From Marsupella aquatica (lineage: Eukaryota > Marchantiophyta), in the NCBI GenBank assembly GCA_973895155.1, contig OZ316897.1, forward strand, positions 4,216,001 to 4,280,000: a stretch of DNA of 64,000 bases, given 5' to 3'. The position numbers were made by a program, and so were the translations under genes. The notes under the pieces were generated by a model. That model saw only the letters and a program-made list of their open reading frames with translations, was not told the origin of the DNA and made no database searches. The stretch's first letter is position 1; each line of letters starts with the position of its first letter. This document shows, piece by piece, positions 9,700 to 22,697 of this stretch.

Positions 9700-12600
9700 T
9701 ACATTGATTCCCTGGATGGAAGTATACTTAAATGCCAGGGGTTTATCAGGTAGCCCTATGCTCCATGTTTGGGTAAATAATGGACAGAAGTCTAATTTAA
9801 TGGAAGGGTTTAGCAGGTATTGCTATTCTCCATGTTCATTGTGCAGCCCTCGATGGAAGTATAATTTAATTGAATTAGGGGAGTTTAGAAGGTATCCCTA
9901 ATATCCATGTTAGCTAGTCAAACCCTAGCTAGAAGTATAGTTTAATTGATTGAAGTGGGATTTATAAAGTATCCATAAGTATACATGCTCCATGTTAGTG
10001 CAACCCTACTGGAAGTACAATTTAATTCGAGGGGTTTATCACGTATCCCTAGCCTAGGTTCCATGCACGTGTGCAACATGGAAGGAACCTGGGCAATTTA
10101 ATTCGAGGGATTTCATAAGGTAGATCCCTATTTCCCATGGTGGTGCAACCCTGGATGGAGGTGCAATTCAATCCAAGGGGTTTTATATGGTGTTGCTCTG
10201 CTCCATGCATGTTACTTGAAGGCGTGGGGTTTGATAAGGTATCTCTACGCTCCATGTTAGTTGAAGGGGGTTTATAAAGTATACCTATGCCCCATGTTTG
10301 GGCAACCCTATAAGGAAGTAGAACTTAGTGCAAGCAAGGTTTAATAACGTATATAGTTTAATGGAACTAATTAAGGGGGTTTTATAAAGTATACCTATGC
10401 TCCATGTTAGTGCAACCCTGGATGCCTGGAAGTATAATTTAATGCAACTGAGGGGTTTTAAAACGTATATATATCCCTAAGTCTGCTCCATGTATGTTAG
10501 TTCAACTCTACCTGGAAGTAGAATTACGTTGGAGGGGTACCCTAGTAGAAGGAAGTAGAACTTAGTGCAAGCAGGGTTTTATAAGGTACACCTAGCTACT
10601 AATTATGCTTCATGTTTGGGAAACCCTGGATGGAAGTATATCATTGGTTTAATGGAACTCGGGGTTTAGAAAATATACCTAGTATGCTCCATGTTAGTGC
10701 AACCCTGGATGCCTGGAAGCATAGTTTAACGCCGGAGTGGGTTTACAACGTATCCCTAGTATGTTCCATGTTAATTAGCGCAACCCTAGCTGCATATCTA
10801 GTTTAATAAAGGGGGTTTATAACGTATACCCATGCTCCATGTTAGTGCAACCCTGGATGCCTGAAAGTATAATATAATGCAAGGGGTTTTAAAACGTACG
10901 TATATATATATATATCCCTAAGTCTGCTCAATTTTATGTTAGTTCAACCCTACCTGGTCGAGGAAGTAGAATTACGTTGGAGGGGTACCCTAGTAGAAGG
11001 AAGTAGAACTTAGTGCAAGCAGGGTTTTATAAGGTACACCTAGCTACTAATGCTTCATGTTTGGGAAACCCTGGATGGAAGTATATCATTGGTTTAATGG
11101 AACTCGGGGTTTAGAAAATATACCTAGTATGCTCCATGTTAGTGCAACCCTGGATGCCTGGAAGCATAGTTTAATGGAGGGGGTTTACAACGTATCCCTA
11201 GTATGTTCCATGTTAATTAGCGCAACCCTAGCTGCATATCTAGTTTAATAAAGGGGGTTTATAACGTATACCCATGCTCCATGTTAGTGCAACCCTGGAT
11301 GCCTGAAAGTATAATATAATGCAAGGGGTTTTAAAACGTACGTATATATATATATCCCTAAGTCTGCTCAATTTTATGTTAGTTCAACCCTACCTGGTCG
11401 AGGAAGTAGAATTACGTTGGAGGGGTACCCTAGTAGAAGGAAGTAGAACTTAGTGCAAGCAGGGTTTTATAAGGTACACCTAGCTACTAATGCTTCATGT
11501 TTGGGAAACCCTGGATGGAAGTATATCATTGGTTTAATGGAACTCGGGGTTTAGAAAATATACCTAGTATGTTCCATGTTAGTGCAACCCTGGATGCCTG
11601 GAAGCATAGTTTAATGGAGGGGGTTTACAACGTATCCCTAGTATGATCCATGTTAATTAGCGCAACCCTAGCTGCATATCTAGTTTAATTGAAGGGGGTT
11701 ATAACGTATACCCATGCTCCATGTTAGTGCAACCCTGGATGCCTGGAAGTATAATTTAAAGCAAGGGGTTTTTAAATGTACATATATATATATAATCCCT
11801 AAGTCTGCTCCATGTATTTAGTTCAACCCTACCTGGAAGTACAATTAGGTTGGAAGGGGTACCCTAGTAGAAGGAAGTAGAACTTAGTGCAAGCAGGGTT
11901 TTATAATTAAGGTACACCTTAGAGCTACTAATGCTTAGTTCATGTTTGGGAAACCCTGGATGGAAGTATATAGTTTCATGGAACTAACGGGGTTTTAGAA
12001 AATATACCTGTACAGTAGTACATGCACCATGTTCGTGCAACCCTGGATGCCTGGAAGTATAGTTTAATGGAGGATGGTTTACAATTTATCCCTAGTATGT
12101 TCCATGTTAATTAGGGCAACCCAAGCTAGAAATCTAGTTTAATTTAAGGGGTTGGGTTTATAACATGTCGCTATGCTCCATCTTAGTCCAACCCTTGTCG
12201 CTATGCTCCATCTTACTCCAACCCTAGCTAGATATATCTAGTTTAATTGAAGGGGCTGGTATTAATTTATAACGTATCCCTATGCTCCATGTTAGTTGAA
12301 GGGGGTTTATAAAGTATTAAGGGGGACAGTTACCCGGACAGTTAGCGCAACCCTACTAACTGGAAGTACAATTTAATTATAACATGTCGCTATGCTCCAT
12401 CTTAGTCCAACCCTTGTCGCTATGCTCCATCTTACTCCAACCCTAGCTAGATATATCTAGTTTAATTTAAGGGGCCGGTATTAATTTATAACGTATCCCT
12501 ATGCTCCATGTTAGTTGAAGGGGGTTTATAAAGTATTAAGGGGGACAGTTACCCGGACAGTTAGCGCAACCCTACTAACTGGAAGTACAATTTAATTCGA

Positions 12601-13010
12601 AGGGTTTATGAGGTAACTATCCTGAGTGATGCTCCAATGCTTCATGTATGTGCAACATGGAAGGAAGTGCAATTTAATTGGAGGGATATTATAATAAGGT
12701 ATCCCTATGCTCCACTTTGAAGGGGGTTTATAAAGTATTAGTACCTATGCACCATGTTTGTGCAACCCTAGAAGGAAGTAGAACTTAATGCAAGCTAGAG
12801 GGATTTTATAAGGTACACATGGGCTTCATGTTTGGGAAACCTTGGATGGAAATATAGTTTAATAAATGCTGGATATATATATATAGTTGAAGGGGGTTTG
12901 ATAAATTATCTCCATGCTCCATGTTAGCGCAACTCTAGCTGGTCCGGATATATAGTGTAATTGAACTAATTAAGGAGGTTGTCTTAAGGTATCCCTATGC
13001 TCCATGTTTA
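9700..13010. repeat. Complex satellite with 35-60-bp basic units and about 440-bp higher-order repeats
   Basis: The basic unit contains GGGTTTATAA(A/C)GTAT, CCTATGCTCCATGTTAGTG, CAACCCTGGATGCCTGG and AAGTATAATTTAAT. Between 10531 and about 12000 a larger block repeats four times: the landmark GGAGGGGTACCC lies at 10531, 10979 and 11419, and a one-base variant lies at 11852 (spacings 448, 440, 433). Within the block, microsatellite TA runs differ in length. A second, separate doubling of about 219 bp occurs at 12161-12598. No coding capacity is convincing; the two almost identical 63-64-residue frames at 10612 and 11057 are the same repeat block. Confidence 0.9.
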
Positions 13011-14640
13011 CAATAATATATACCATAGTAATATTACAGTACATTTAATATCCCAATCATATATTTAACGTAACTGAAATAATATTTAGTTTGTATGTTG
13101 GAAGATAACGTATTGTCAAATTGAAAAAGCAGTGTTGAAAGTGTTGACGTAATTGCAAACATAGTAGATCCAACATCGTATTTTTATAATGTCTACAGTA
13201 TAAGCAGTATGACGAGTTGCAAATTCTGTCAAAACGTGGATCCGGCCGTCAAATTGCATCCAAGTTTTCCCTCCAAGAGAATTGTATTTGAAATTTGAAT
13301 TTGAATGATGCTCAGAGTGAGCGTGAATCGTCATGCAGACTCTTGCACCGGCCTCAATCTTCAGTTCTCACCGAGGTTTCTTTTGTAAGGCCTTGCACCA
13401 GCCTCAGTCGACTTCAGTCCTCATGTTTCTTGTGTACCCGCTTGTGTAAGGTCGCGTTAGTCTCGCTTGTCTTGCAATCTCTTTGTTGTGGTCACGATAC
13501 TGGCTTATTTCACATTGCGCATTCATCTTCAATCAATCCTCGTCTGAGTTTCAAGTTTGAGGTATAGCAATTGTTTTAGTGATACTTCTTGGTCGAGAGC
13601 TTGATCGGTTAAGGCTCTCTCCCATAATAGCTTAAAACTTGCGGGAGAGAGCTCAACCGGCTGAGCTTGATTAGAGGAGAGGAGTCATTCAAGAGGAGAG
13701 CACTACCGGCTGAGCTCATTTAGATCGAGGAAAGTCACCCACGTCGAGACAATTCGATCAGAGGACCGAGAGTAATCTAGGGAGAGCTCGATAATTTGAG
13801 GAGATCGATAAGGAGCTAGCTTCTCTGGAGTGATCGGGAACAACATTCAAGCTACAAGAGAGTGTCGTCACTCAGCATAAGGTATGCAGTCTACTTTCAA
13901 ATCCCTAATTTATTGTTTGGTTCATTGTGTACAATTTGTAACCTGTTTATATCTCTTCTGGTTGAGTCTGTGTGTTAAATTTCTTCGATCCCGTGACTGA
14001 TCAAAGCAATTTTGTTTCTAATGTGATGAACGTAAACTCTATTCATGTACTCAGATTCAATTCATGTATTCAGATTCAATTCATGTACTCACATTCAATT
14101 CATGTTCTTTGTGAAAGTTCGAATTGGATACAATATTGTATATGCTCTAACAATGGATTTTGTTGTACGCGAATCTAAAATTTTGGAGTAACTACTAAAC
14201 CCTAAAATTCTTTAAAACACAAAATCTAAGATCACAATTTCACCTGAAGACTTGACCAGTTGCTGGAAATAATTAAGTTTGCTACTCACTTGAGGTGAAG
14301 TGTTTCTCATTTTATGAACAAACAACATCAATCATCTGTTCAGATAGTAAACCAATTTTAAATAGCCCTTCATAATTTTGAATAGCCCTTATTAATTTTC
14401 ATAATATTCAGTCAGGGAGTGAGATCTCAACCCTAAAATTGAACTCCTGACCACATCCGAACATCATGTAACAAATTAAACAATTTAATGAGGAAATCAA
14501 ATCTAAACCGTTTGATAAGCCGAATAAACTCAAATCTAGTCTGAACCCTTGATAACTACTATCATGTGTCAAAAGGGGACAATATTCATTATTAATATCA
14601 TAATTTCTTGTGACCCTACTTTGGAACCCGTGAGGAAATA
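13011..14640. other. Non-coding stretch between satellite and DUF7869 gene
   Basis: No exon could be supported. Visible are short repeats of GAGAGCTCAACCGGCTGAGCT type (about 13580-13740) and three near-copies of ATTCATGTACTCAGATTCA (about 14043-14105). Confidence 0.45.
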
Positions 14641-14647
14641 GGGATAT

Positions 14648-14672
14648 TTAGGGTTTAGGGTTTAGGGTTTAT
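14648..14672 (+). repeat. Interstitial telomere-type repeat (TTTAGGG)3
   Basis: Three perfect TTTAGGG units follow each other and end in TTTATATATCC. This heptamer is the Arabidopsis-type telomere repeat found across most land plants, so it supports a plant source. The run is short and lies between transposon-like genes, so it is an interstitial copy. Confidence 0.85.
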
Positions 14673-14689
14673 ATATCCACACCCGGGGT

Positions 14690-15125
14690 CCTAAAATTTG
14701 TACACCGCACAACCCACGGGCTGTAGGGTCCTCCATCTCTGATTGATAGAATTCAAGAGAAATTCTTGTAATGTTTTCATAAAAATGTTATTACATTCTA
14801 GTTATTGATAAGGTTTATCAGCCGCCAGCCTACTAATGGTCGATGAATTTGTGTACCCTGCAACCCGTGGGTTGTGGGGTATTGAGTTGATTGTTGGGTA
14901 CACAATGATACTTGGTGTCAAAACTTACTAGAGCCAGTTAACCCTTAGCTAGACACCTTTTGTAGATGTTGCACATATATATATATAACAAAGAATACTG
15001 TTTCTTGGAGGGAGCATCTCTTGAATGAAGCGAAATCAATGTTGTTCACAACCCACGGGCGGCAGGGTACTGATACCTCAATAAGTATTGTTCACAACCC
15101 GCGGACGGTAGGGTACTGATACCTT
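14690..15125. repeat. Dispersed single copies of the CCCGCGGG-type motif
   Basis: Four copies lie near 14707, 14858, 15049 and 15096, each of the form (A/G)CAACCC(G/A)(C/T)GG(G/A) followed by a GT- or GC-rich link and AGGGT. The last two are a 48-bp tandem pair with the common tail ACTGATACCT. A fifth sits in the intron of the next gene (about 17362). These flanks differ from the 5.9-6.5 kb array but share the core and the GGG(T) end. Confidence 0.7.
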
Positions 15126-15356
15126 GAGTTAAGTTAATCAACAAAGCCCAGATGCGGGGCACCTTAAATTCCAATCTGAGCTACAAAGATGACATAATAT
15201 CCAAAACATTATTCTCTGATCTTTAGAGAACCTTCTTTTTTTTAGAAAGTTTTGTGATAGAGTGGCATCATTTTGGGATTCGGATAATTTGAGATAAGGG
15301 CAACCGAATAATGTAAAGTGGCTAACAATATTATATATTGCTATTGCAGAACTAAA

Positions 15357-18300
15357 ATGTCTACGACCATCCTGTCTTTTGAAGTGGGTGACATGGTCGG
15401 ATTGTTTGGCTCAAAGATATTGGTTGGGATGGGAAAGATTTTTAGTAGTGATCCCACCAGGATTTGTCACACGGTGGAGTTAGGTCCGGATCATGTAATG
15501 GTGGAGGTTATTGAATGTTTGGATGAAAAGTTCATATTTTCTGATGGAGAATACTTGAAGCATTTGATTGGATCCTTTCTTGTTTGGGATAAAAATGATC
15601 TCAGAGTTCATCCCTTTAGAGAGAAACACCCTGAAGTGCATGTTGATGAAGTTGACAATATTAACAGTGCCCGTGATAGTGTCCCTGGGGAAGTTGATCC
15701 TAGCACTATCCGATGAGTTGTACCACAAGTTGGGATGGTTGTGAAAGTGTTTGATGAAGCAAATGCTAATTTTGCTGTAGCACTGATTACTTTTGTGACC
15801 CAAGGATCAACATTAGGGGAAATTATCATCGGAGACACACACATTGGGATACTCATTACTGATTTTGTTGATGGCGCGACAAATGAGCACCTTAGATACA
15901 GGAATTGTCTTGTCCCTTGGCCTCTCAGCTTGTTGCGAGCTAGTGAAGGTCATATGTTGAGCTTTCCAAACAAGGGCACTATTCCTATAGAGATTGATGC
16001 ATCCAGTCGAAAGCGATCTTATGTGAACATTACAAGGAGAAGTAAAGTAGCCAACATTTCACTGTCAAAGAAAAGCAAGTTTCTAGACCGTGAGGATGCC
16101 AAAAACATTAGTAAGGTGGATTGTTGTGAGGAACAATGCTGCCAATTTTTTAACCGTGACCTTGCACATAATCTTCGAGAGAAACATTGGGCAAAGAGCT
16201 ATCAGATGCGGAAGGAAGATGAAGTTACTGCTATTGTGAACTCACTCCATGATGTTAGCTGTAGAGTGATAGTTGGTATGGAGGGAACCAATGGGAGAGG
16301 GGTTTGTCTGGAAGCGTGGAGGGTGATATACGGAAAAGGAAGAAGTCAGTTTTATGAGGTGAAGAAAATGGTAAGGGCAGGGGCAAGTATGTGTACTCAT
16401 GGGAATCTTGGAAAACGACGAATGTCTGAAAGAGTTTCCCAAGCGCTTATGTCAATGAAAGGGATTATAGACGAATGCGCAGATAACCATCCAGCTAAGT
16501 TACGAACTATGAATGACAATACCCGCCAAGTACTTAGAGAACTTCCAATAGGTTTGAATTGGGAGAATTTGAGAAAGAAGGTGAACTCTAGGAACAAAGA
16601 GTTTGGTATTGGTCCAGTTTCCCAACCGACTATGAGTGTTCTGCGAAACAATCACGTTAAGGAGGTGGGGATAAAGAAGAAAGGGAGTAACTTCTCAAAG
16701 TGCACGACTTGTTGTGAGTTAAATGAACGCAAATCCAAAATGACTGGAGGAAGAGAGGAAAGGGAACTTTTGAAGGTTGATGAGGACAAACATCACAAAG
16801 ATCATACCGAAGGGAGAATGTTGTATCATGCTTGGAGGTTTGAATCGGTGCATAGGCCAAAGGAGGTCTTGTGTATGATTCACGACAAGATGGATCATTG
16901 CAAGACTGCACTACCGAGAATGCCACGATGCCCAAAATCGTTGGATGGTGTGCAGAGGGTCCCGGTTACTCTTACTGGTATCTTGACTCATGGTCATGGT
17001 CCAAAAGCAATTGCCCAGTATAATATTGGAGTGTGGCCGGCTGATCCTAATGCCTGCATTGGTTCCTTGGATTCAATATTTTGAATGCTAGAAAATCCGG
17101 TACCAATGGTGAAATCATTGCTTGAAGGACCAGATTCTACAGAGCTTTTTTCAAATTTGTTAATTGGAAGAATGCCCGTCTTGGGAGAAATGGTTCAAGA
17201 TGCATTCAAGGAAGACATAGACTATATCAATAGTCTAGGTAAGTACACGCATTGATTAGGTGTTGCAACTAGTCTATCCTTCTAGGAGTGAATCTCATCT
17301 TCTAATTGCATTTTTTAAATTAATTTCTAGATCCAAAATATTAGCCTCTTAGAAAGGCTACAACCCGTGGGCTATGGGTAAATCTCAAATATTGTTTTGG
17401 TTGAGATTGAGTAATAGTGTGTTTGAGATTACAATCTAGATGCATGCCATTGTTCTGATTGTTAAAATTTCTTATTTTTCAGGGGCTTCTGAAACATCAT
17501 CTTTGACACAGCTATATAGACCATTGCCAAGGATCTTGAAGTTACAACTTGATAATTGTGTTGGAGATAACAAAAACAGATTCATTTTGGCATATTTGTC
17601 ACTTTTGACAGCGAGAGAGGTGTTCGAAGAAGTTCATTTGGGATTTCTGATGGTCGGACATACTCATGAAGATGTTGATGCAATGTTTGGTAATTTTTTG
17701 GAAGCTCTAATGAGGCAGCCATCGTATACTCTCCCAGATTTAATGTCGCTACTAATGAAATCACGAAAACCAAATCCTGTTCCCCATTTTGTACAAGAAG
17801 TGCCTGATTTTAAAAGTTACTTAGCACCTTATATGTTGAAAGGGGGAGATACATTGGTGGGCCATTTGAAACCTCGAGTGTTTTGACTGTATGTTCGAGA
17901 GGATGGCATGCCTTGCATGCAATACAAGCTAAAGGCAATGGATCAAGGGTGGCTTCCGAATGGCGGAATTGAAATGTGGTCATGGACAGTCAAGAAACGT
18001 CCTAACCTTCCAACCGGAACACCAAAGAGGTTACCAATGACAGAGGTTAAAGTGTTGGAGGAGGTTCGAGAAGGTCTACTAAAGCAAGTGCACTTTTTTG
18101 AATTGATCATGAGGAGAAGTCACATTGTGGAGGAACAAAAAACAAGTTGGGAGTCACTGATTGAATATTGGAACCGTGTGAGAGGCACTTTGGGTATAGA
18201 AGTACAATATTTTCCGGAAGATGGAAATGAGTTGGTGCACGGATTTTGGCCTGTATCCAAATGGAGGGAGCATGTTCCATTAGCATACCGTAATGTTGCG

Positions 18301-18801
18301 TGTGAGTTGGATGCACAAATAGACTATGTGGGGCCTCGGAAGGATAAGCCACGTGAGGTTTTTAACCCACGGATTGATGTTACAAAGGGTGTTTATGTCA
18401 TGGTGAGACCAGACACCCACGACTTGGATACTTACCCAATCTATTTGGGAGAAGCAGTGAGTGATGTGGAAGAGGGAAGTCCAAATGATCAAAACCAGAT
18501 AGAACACATGTGTGATGTGAGATGGTTACGACCTGTCATGCAAAAAAAACGAGGTCAACCAGCATGTGAGCAAGCAAAAGAACGATGGCTCAATTGTTGG
18601 AACAAGAAATGGGAATGTGATCCTGGGTATGAAATAGAGAGAATTAGTGTGAATACTGTGCTATGGTGTTTCAAATCGCGATCTACTGGAAAATCTGGTT
18701 TGATTTCAATTCCAAAAAGACATGCTGAGAAAGCACAAAACAATCTTACTAGATGCATTGAGAGTGAGGTACCAGGAAATGGAGAAGAAAATGTTGAATA
18801 G
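15357..18801 (+). pseudogene. DUF7869-type transposase-like protein, three in-frame TGA codons
   Basis: Two exons are seen: 15357-17238 and 17483-18801, joined in phase (SL, then GASETSS) through an AG|GTAAGT donor and TTTTTCAG acceptor. The ATG at 15357 follows an acceptor-like TATTGCAG, so an upstream exon is possible. About 1,065 codons. A CCxC-rich region precedes VLCMIHDKMDHCKTALPRM, LQLDNCVGDNKNR and FLMVGHTHEDVDAMFG. These are the hallmark blocks of the DUF7869 domain, whose spaced Asp/Asp/(Asp or Glu) residues suggest an RNase H-like (DDE) fold. In-frame TGA codons at 15714, 17082 and 17884 interrupt an otherwise open frame. The C-terminal region (17887-18801) is Trp-rich and ends naturally. 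It faces copy A across the palindromes and satellite. Confidence 0.75.
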
Positions 18802-19304
18802 ATCTGCTTGGATATACAAAATGATTGTTATTACAAGATAGTACTTACTTAGTGCAGCTGCAGTATTAAGTATCATTATTATGATACACTGGTAAATTTA
18901 GTTTAATACGTACTTGACAAGTATAGCTTGACGCCAAAGATTTCAGGATTATTGTAGGCAATACAACCAACCATGGATTGTACATGTTTCCTTATTTCTA
19001 TGTAAATGACCCTTACTATAGCTCAAGGTCTCGCTCAAAAGTGTGCAATTTGAGATTAAAGATTTGAGTACACATAATTTGTTTAATCAATGACAATGAC
19101 AACACAAGTGTATGATTGATTTATAGAATATCATTATAGGTTTGAATGGGGCTTAATGTATTTAATTGTATTTAATTGTATTTAATAAAATCCGGAAATT
19201 ATCCAGAAGTCCAATTTTGTCTAAATTGGGGTTCAATGACGCAAATAAACCAAGAACATAGTATTTATATATGTGGATTCTTGAAATTGGTTTACAATGA
19301 AATT
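18802..19304. other. Short intergenic stretch between convergent genes
   Basis: AT-rich, no coding potential recognised. It separates the 3' end of the plus-strand DUF7869 gene from the 3' end of the minus-strand copy B gene. ATTGTATTTAATTGTATTTAAT near 19160 is a small tandem repeat. Confidence 0.4.
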
Positions 19305-19690
19305 CTAATCGGAGGACTCTGCCTCACTACTCTCGGACCTATCGGTAGATTCCGCCTCATCGTCCACAAACTCACTTCTACAAATGTCATCCACAAACCT
19401 CCTCACCAAAAACTTCCTATCACAACCTCTCCTTAGACGAAGGCCCTTCGTTTCCCAAGACAATGTTCGGCACCTCTCAACTTTTCTGGCCGCCTTCTCT
19501 GCGTATGATGGAAGGATAAATGGTTTTTCTGGTGTCATCTCCAATGCTTCAGCAATCGTTTTCCGAAGGTCAAACTTTCTCCGCATATTCCACTCCGACC
19601 TGAAAGTTTTCATAGATATTAAAAATCTGTACATGTAAAAATATCTTATTGAAAACAGTCGTGGATTTGGATTGGGCTTATGAGCATTAC

Positions 19691-21106
19691 TGAGAAGACT
19701 CCTCATCCTCGGATTCAGATTCTGATCCCAAAGGATTTCTCTTCTCTTCCTCGTCATCTCCAAGATCGACGACGAGAACATCTTCCTCATCAGGTTCCCC
19801 AACAACATCCGGCTCGCTTTCTTCAGAATCAAAGTTTAAAATTGATCTAACTCTATCCAACTTCTCTTTCCCCTTCCTTGAGATTGTCTTTTCTGGAGTC
19901 AAAGTTGACTTTGGCTCCAAAATGTCATCTAGCATAAATCTTGCAGCAGTCACAAACTCTCGCCGCCCTTCGACACCAATAACAAATCTACCACAATAGT
20001 CTCCCGCCACAAATGAACTTCCCGAACAAGCGGTCCAGTCAATGAAAATATCCCACGATAGGAGATGAGCTCTATGACAGATTGCATAAACCCAACTGTG
20101 AGCCTTCCGTTTCCACAGGCCACAAGGTCTGGCATTGGATCAGTCTTTAAAGACGGAAGTCCTATAAGATTTGTAACAGAGGGATCTTCGGAGGGTGACA
20201 ATGGACGAAACTTGGGGTCTTTTGGGATTGAAGTTTTGCTTGAAACACGGCCGAATATATCCAACCTCAGCGTGAAGATCTGAAAAACAAAATAATAGTG
20301 AGGTCGTGGTAAACAGTTTCAACTAGCATAGTGATACATAATATTAGCGCCTGGCGCTGGCCAAAAAGTAATGAAGATAATTCTTACCTGAGTATCAGAT
20401 TTAGGTTTGTACATAGGAAACCCCATGACGACTGTATGTGAGGCAATACAGGAAAACTTCTGAGATTGTTGGCATGCAAATATTACTTCCAAAATCTGAT
20501 CATACTCTCCAGTGTGAAGAATAGCCAGAAGTCCATCGTCAGAAAGGAAAGGGTCCATTGCGCTAAAAAAAGCCAATGGAAGAGAGTGGTCTTGCAAATT
20601 CCATTTGGGTACTTTTTTGTCTAAAAGAGATGGTCTCAACCCAGTTGGCAAATACAGAAAGTCGGCATCGACACCAAATGCCCTAACTTTACCCCCTCTG
20701 ATTACCCCCTTCGCACGGGATCTCGACTTAACCAGATTTTTACCCCAGCTCTCAACCCGACCAACCCATGATGGCTTCTCTTCCCGCTTGAACACACTCT
20801 CGTAGAAGTCTGCCAAGGTGGACTCCACAAATGTATGTCTCAATTTATTCCCCTTGAAGTCTCCCACATTCCGTTGTAAGCCAATCGCTGCAAGCGTTTC
20901 CCGCTGAGAACCCGCGGACGTAGAAACATGACACTTCTTCTTCCTCCTTATGCTGGTTGCATCCACAGGTGGAATACTCACATCCTCAGGTGTTGTCGAC
21001 CCTTCAGGCGGCTCCTCATCCTTCCCGGCACTAATTTCACGAGAGGCCTCTAGTGTTGCAGTTCCAGCATTACCAGAAACCAATCCCGCGTCTGATTTTT
21101 GAGACC
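19691..21106 (-). CDS. Exons 4-5 of copy B: permuted N4/N6-type methyltransferase-like core
   Basis: The first exon contains VDADFLYLPTG at the motif IV position, then LPLAFFSAMDPFLSDDGLLAIL, the strand-turn-strand typical after motif IV. The second contains GFMQSVIELISYRG, then, in the next frame, DIFIDWTACSGSSFVAGDY and GRFVIGVEGRREF. D.T..SGS and GR.+IG+E are motif I and the adjoining S-adenosylmethionine-binding strand of beta-class DNA methyltransferases. Motif IV lacks DPPY or a related tetrad, and the frame shifts by one base between RG and DIF. SAM binding may have been ancestral; catalysis in this copy is unlikely. A GCGCTGGCC-type palindrome lies in the intron between the exons. Confidence 0.55.
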
Positions 21107-21649
21107 CTGCTAAAAAACAAAATTGTGGTTAATAATAGCGTCGGGCGCTAGCCAACATTATGCTTCGACAACTAGACAGAAATAGAAAAACAAACATAGG
21201 AACTCACTCTTTCGGGTCTCTTTATGAGATCCACTTGGGGTTGTTTCTTGCTTGGCTTTCGCTCTGGGTTTCCGACTCCTTGCAACTTGGACGACTTGGG
21301 TCTCGCAAATCCTTTGTAGCTCTATGGCCGATCGATCGATCTCTTCATTGGTTGCTTGCTTCATCTCCGACAAAATATTCCTTGGGACTATATTCTTTGA
21401 TAACTTCTGGAAAGCATCTTTCTCTGTATCATCAAATGGGGAACTCCATTTCTCTGTGTCAAGATACCATGGACAATGCAAAACCTCCCAGTTTGTCATC
21501 TTCCTTGGGGGAAACTTCCCTTCTGCTGGGTACATCGAGTACCCAAGAAAGTCCCCAGACGCTTCAGACCTCGAAATTACAACGGCCCACTTTTGAGGTT
21601 GATATCACTCAAGGCACTAGGATAGGCCCAAAAATAGGAAGGGTCACTC

Positions 21650-22568
21650 CTCTCCATTTTCATGTAATATTGATACAAATATCTCTTTGCTTCTCTTGCG
21701 GTTGATATCACTCAAATCCTCCTTATCAGCGTACTTGGATTCCCAAATGTTGTTGAAGAACTTGGCCCTTACGGAATCATCGTACTTTCTAAAATCCTCT
21801 AAAATAACTTCCCTCAACTTCTCAAATGTCATGACCTCTCCGCCTAGTGTTGAAAGACATTGTTCTGTGCACAAAGCCATAACTTCGTTCAAAGACGCAT
21901 CTAAGAGAGCAGTGGCTATCCCCTCAATTGTATTCCAAACATGCCAGGTGTGACACCACTGCTTGATGGGGTCATCAAAAATGCCAAAGGGATGAAAAAA
22001 CTGTTTCCATAAGTCGGGAGTACAATGAGCAACGAGAAGTGTACTTTGCAGCTTTGGATCTAATGCCGAATTGGCAGTGAACAAGCAAGCTCTATCCATC
22101 GTGCAAAATACGGCGTCAGGGACCTTCTCGCATTTCAGCCGATCAGTAAGACTATACATTTCGGCACAAGTGTCCATGAAATCTTCAAACTCTGGGCTCA
22201 GCAAGGAAGTGAGCTTCGGTATTTTCACGGTCCACTCCTTAGTTGCTTCCTTCATCATCTGATTGTGACGAAGACTGGTCTCTTCGACAGACCATGGTGC
22301 ACTGGAATTGCTCGCTTGGGTCTTCATCACTTGGAACTGCTGCGAGTAGGACTTGATCTTATTCTCACACAGGATATAGACCAAAGCCTCCATTGGCATC
22401 TTCTTAGTAAACCAAGAACCTTTTCGAGTCCCTTTTCGAGTCTTCTTGAATTTGGCGTAATTTGCTTCGTCTATGATGGGTTTATAATATTCAAGATCAT
22501 GTGCCAAAATCCTCCTGATTCTGTCCGCGTCCAAAATTCAAGAAGACTCTACAACTGCTTGCCCCGTC
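21650..22568 (-). CDS. Exon 2 of copy B: helical middle region
   Basis: About 300 residues after a TTTCACAG acceptor. An in-frame TGA (22538-22540) lies ten codons in; the frame then continues LDADRIRRILAHDLEYYKPI with no further stop to about 21650. It is rich in Trp, Phe and Lys, mostly helical by pattern, with a Cys/His pair (QWCHTWHVW). It has no recognised family outside the paralogue. A 16-bp direct repeat (21597-21612 and 21700-21715) marks a local rearrangement at its 3' end. Confidence 0.4.
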
Positions 22569-22697
22569 CTGTGAAATTCAGCATATTAGAAATAGCGCCT
22601 GGCACTAACATAGACCCTTAAACCAGAAAGAACATTCAATGCACAGATAGAAACCGAGAAATTTGAGAGTTTCAATCATTGGTGAGAGACAACTCAC

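Noticed and set aside
10612-11248. Two near-identical 63-64-residue open frames
   Set aside because: Same satellite block repeated; the frame is not kept in the other blocks.
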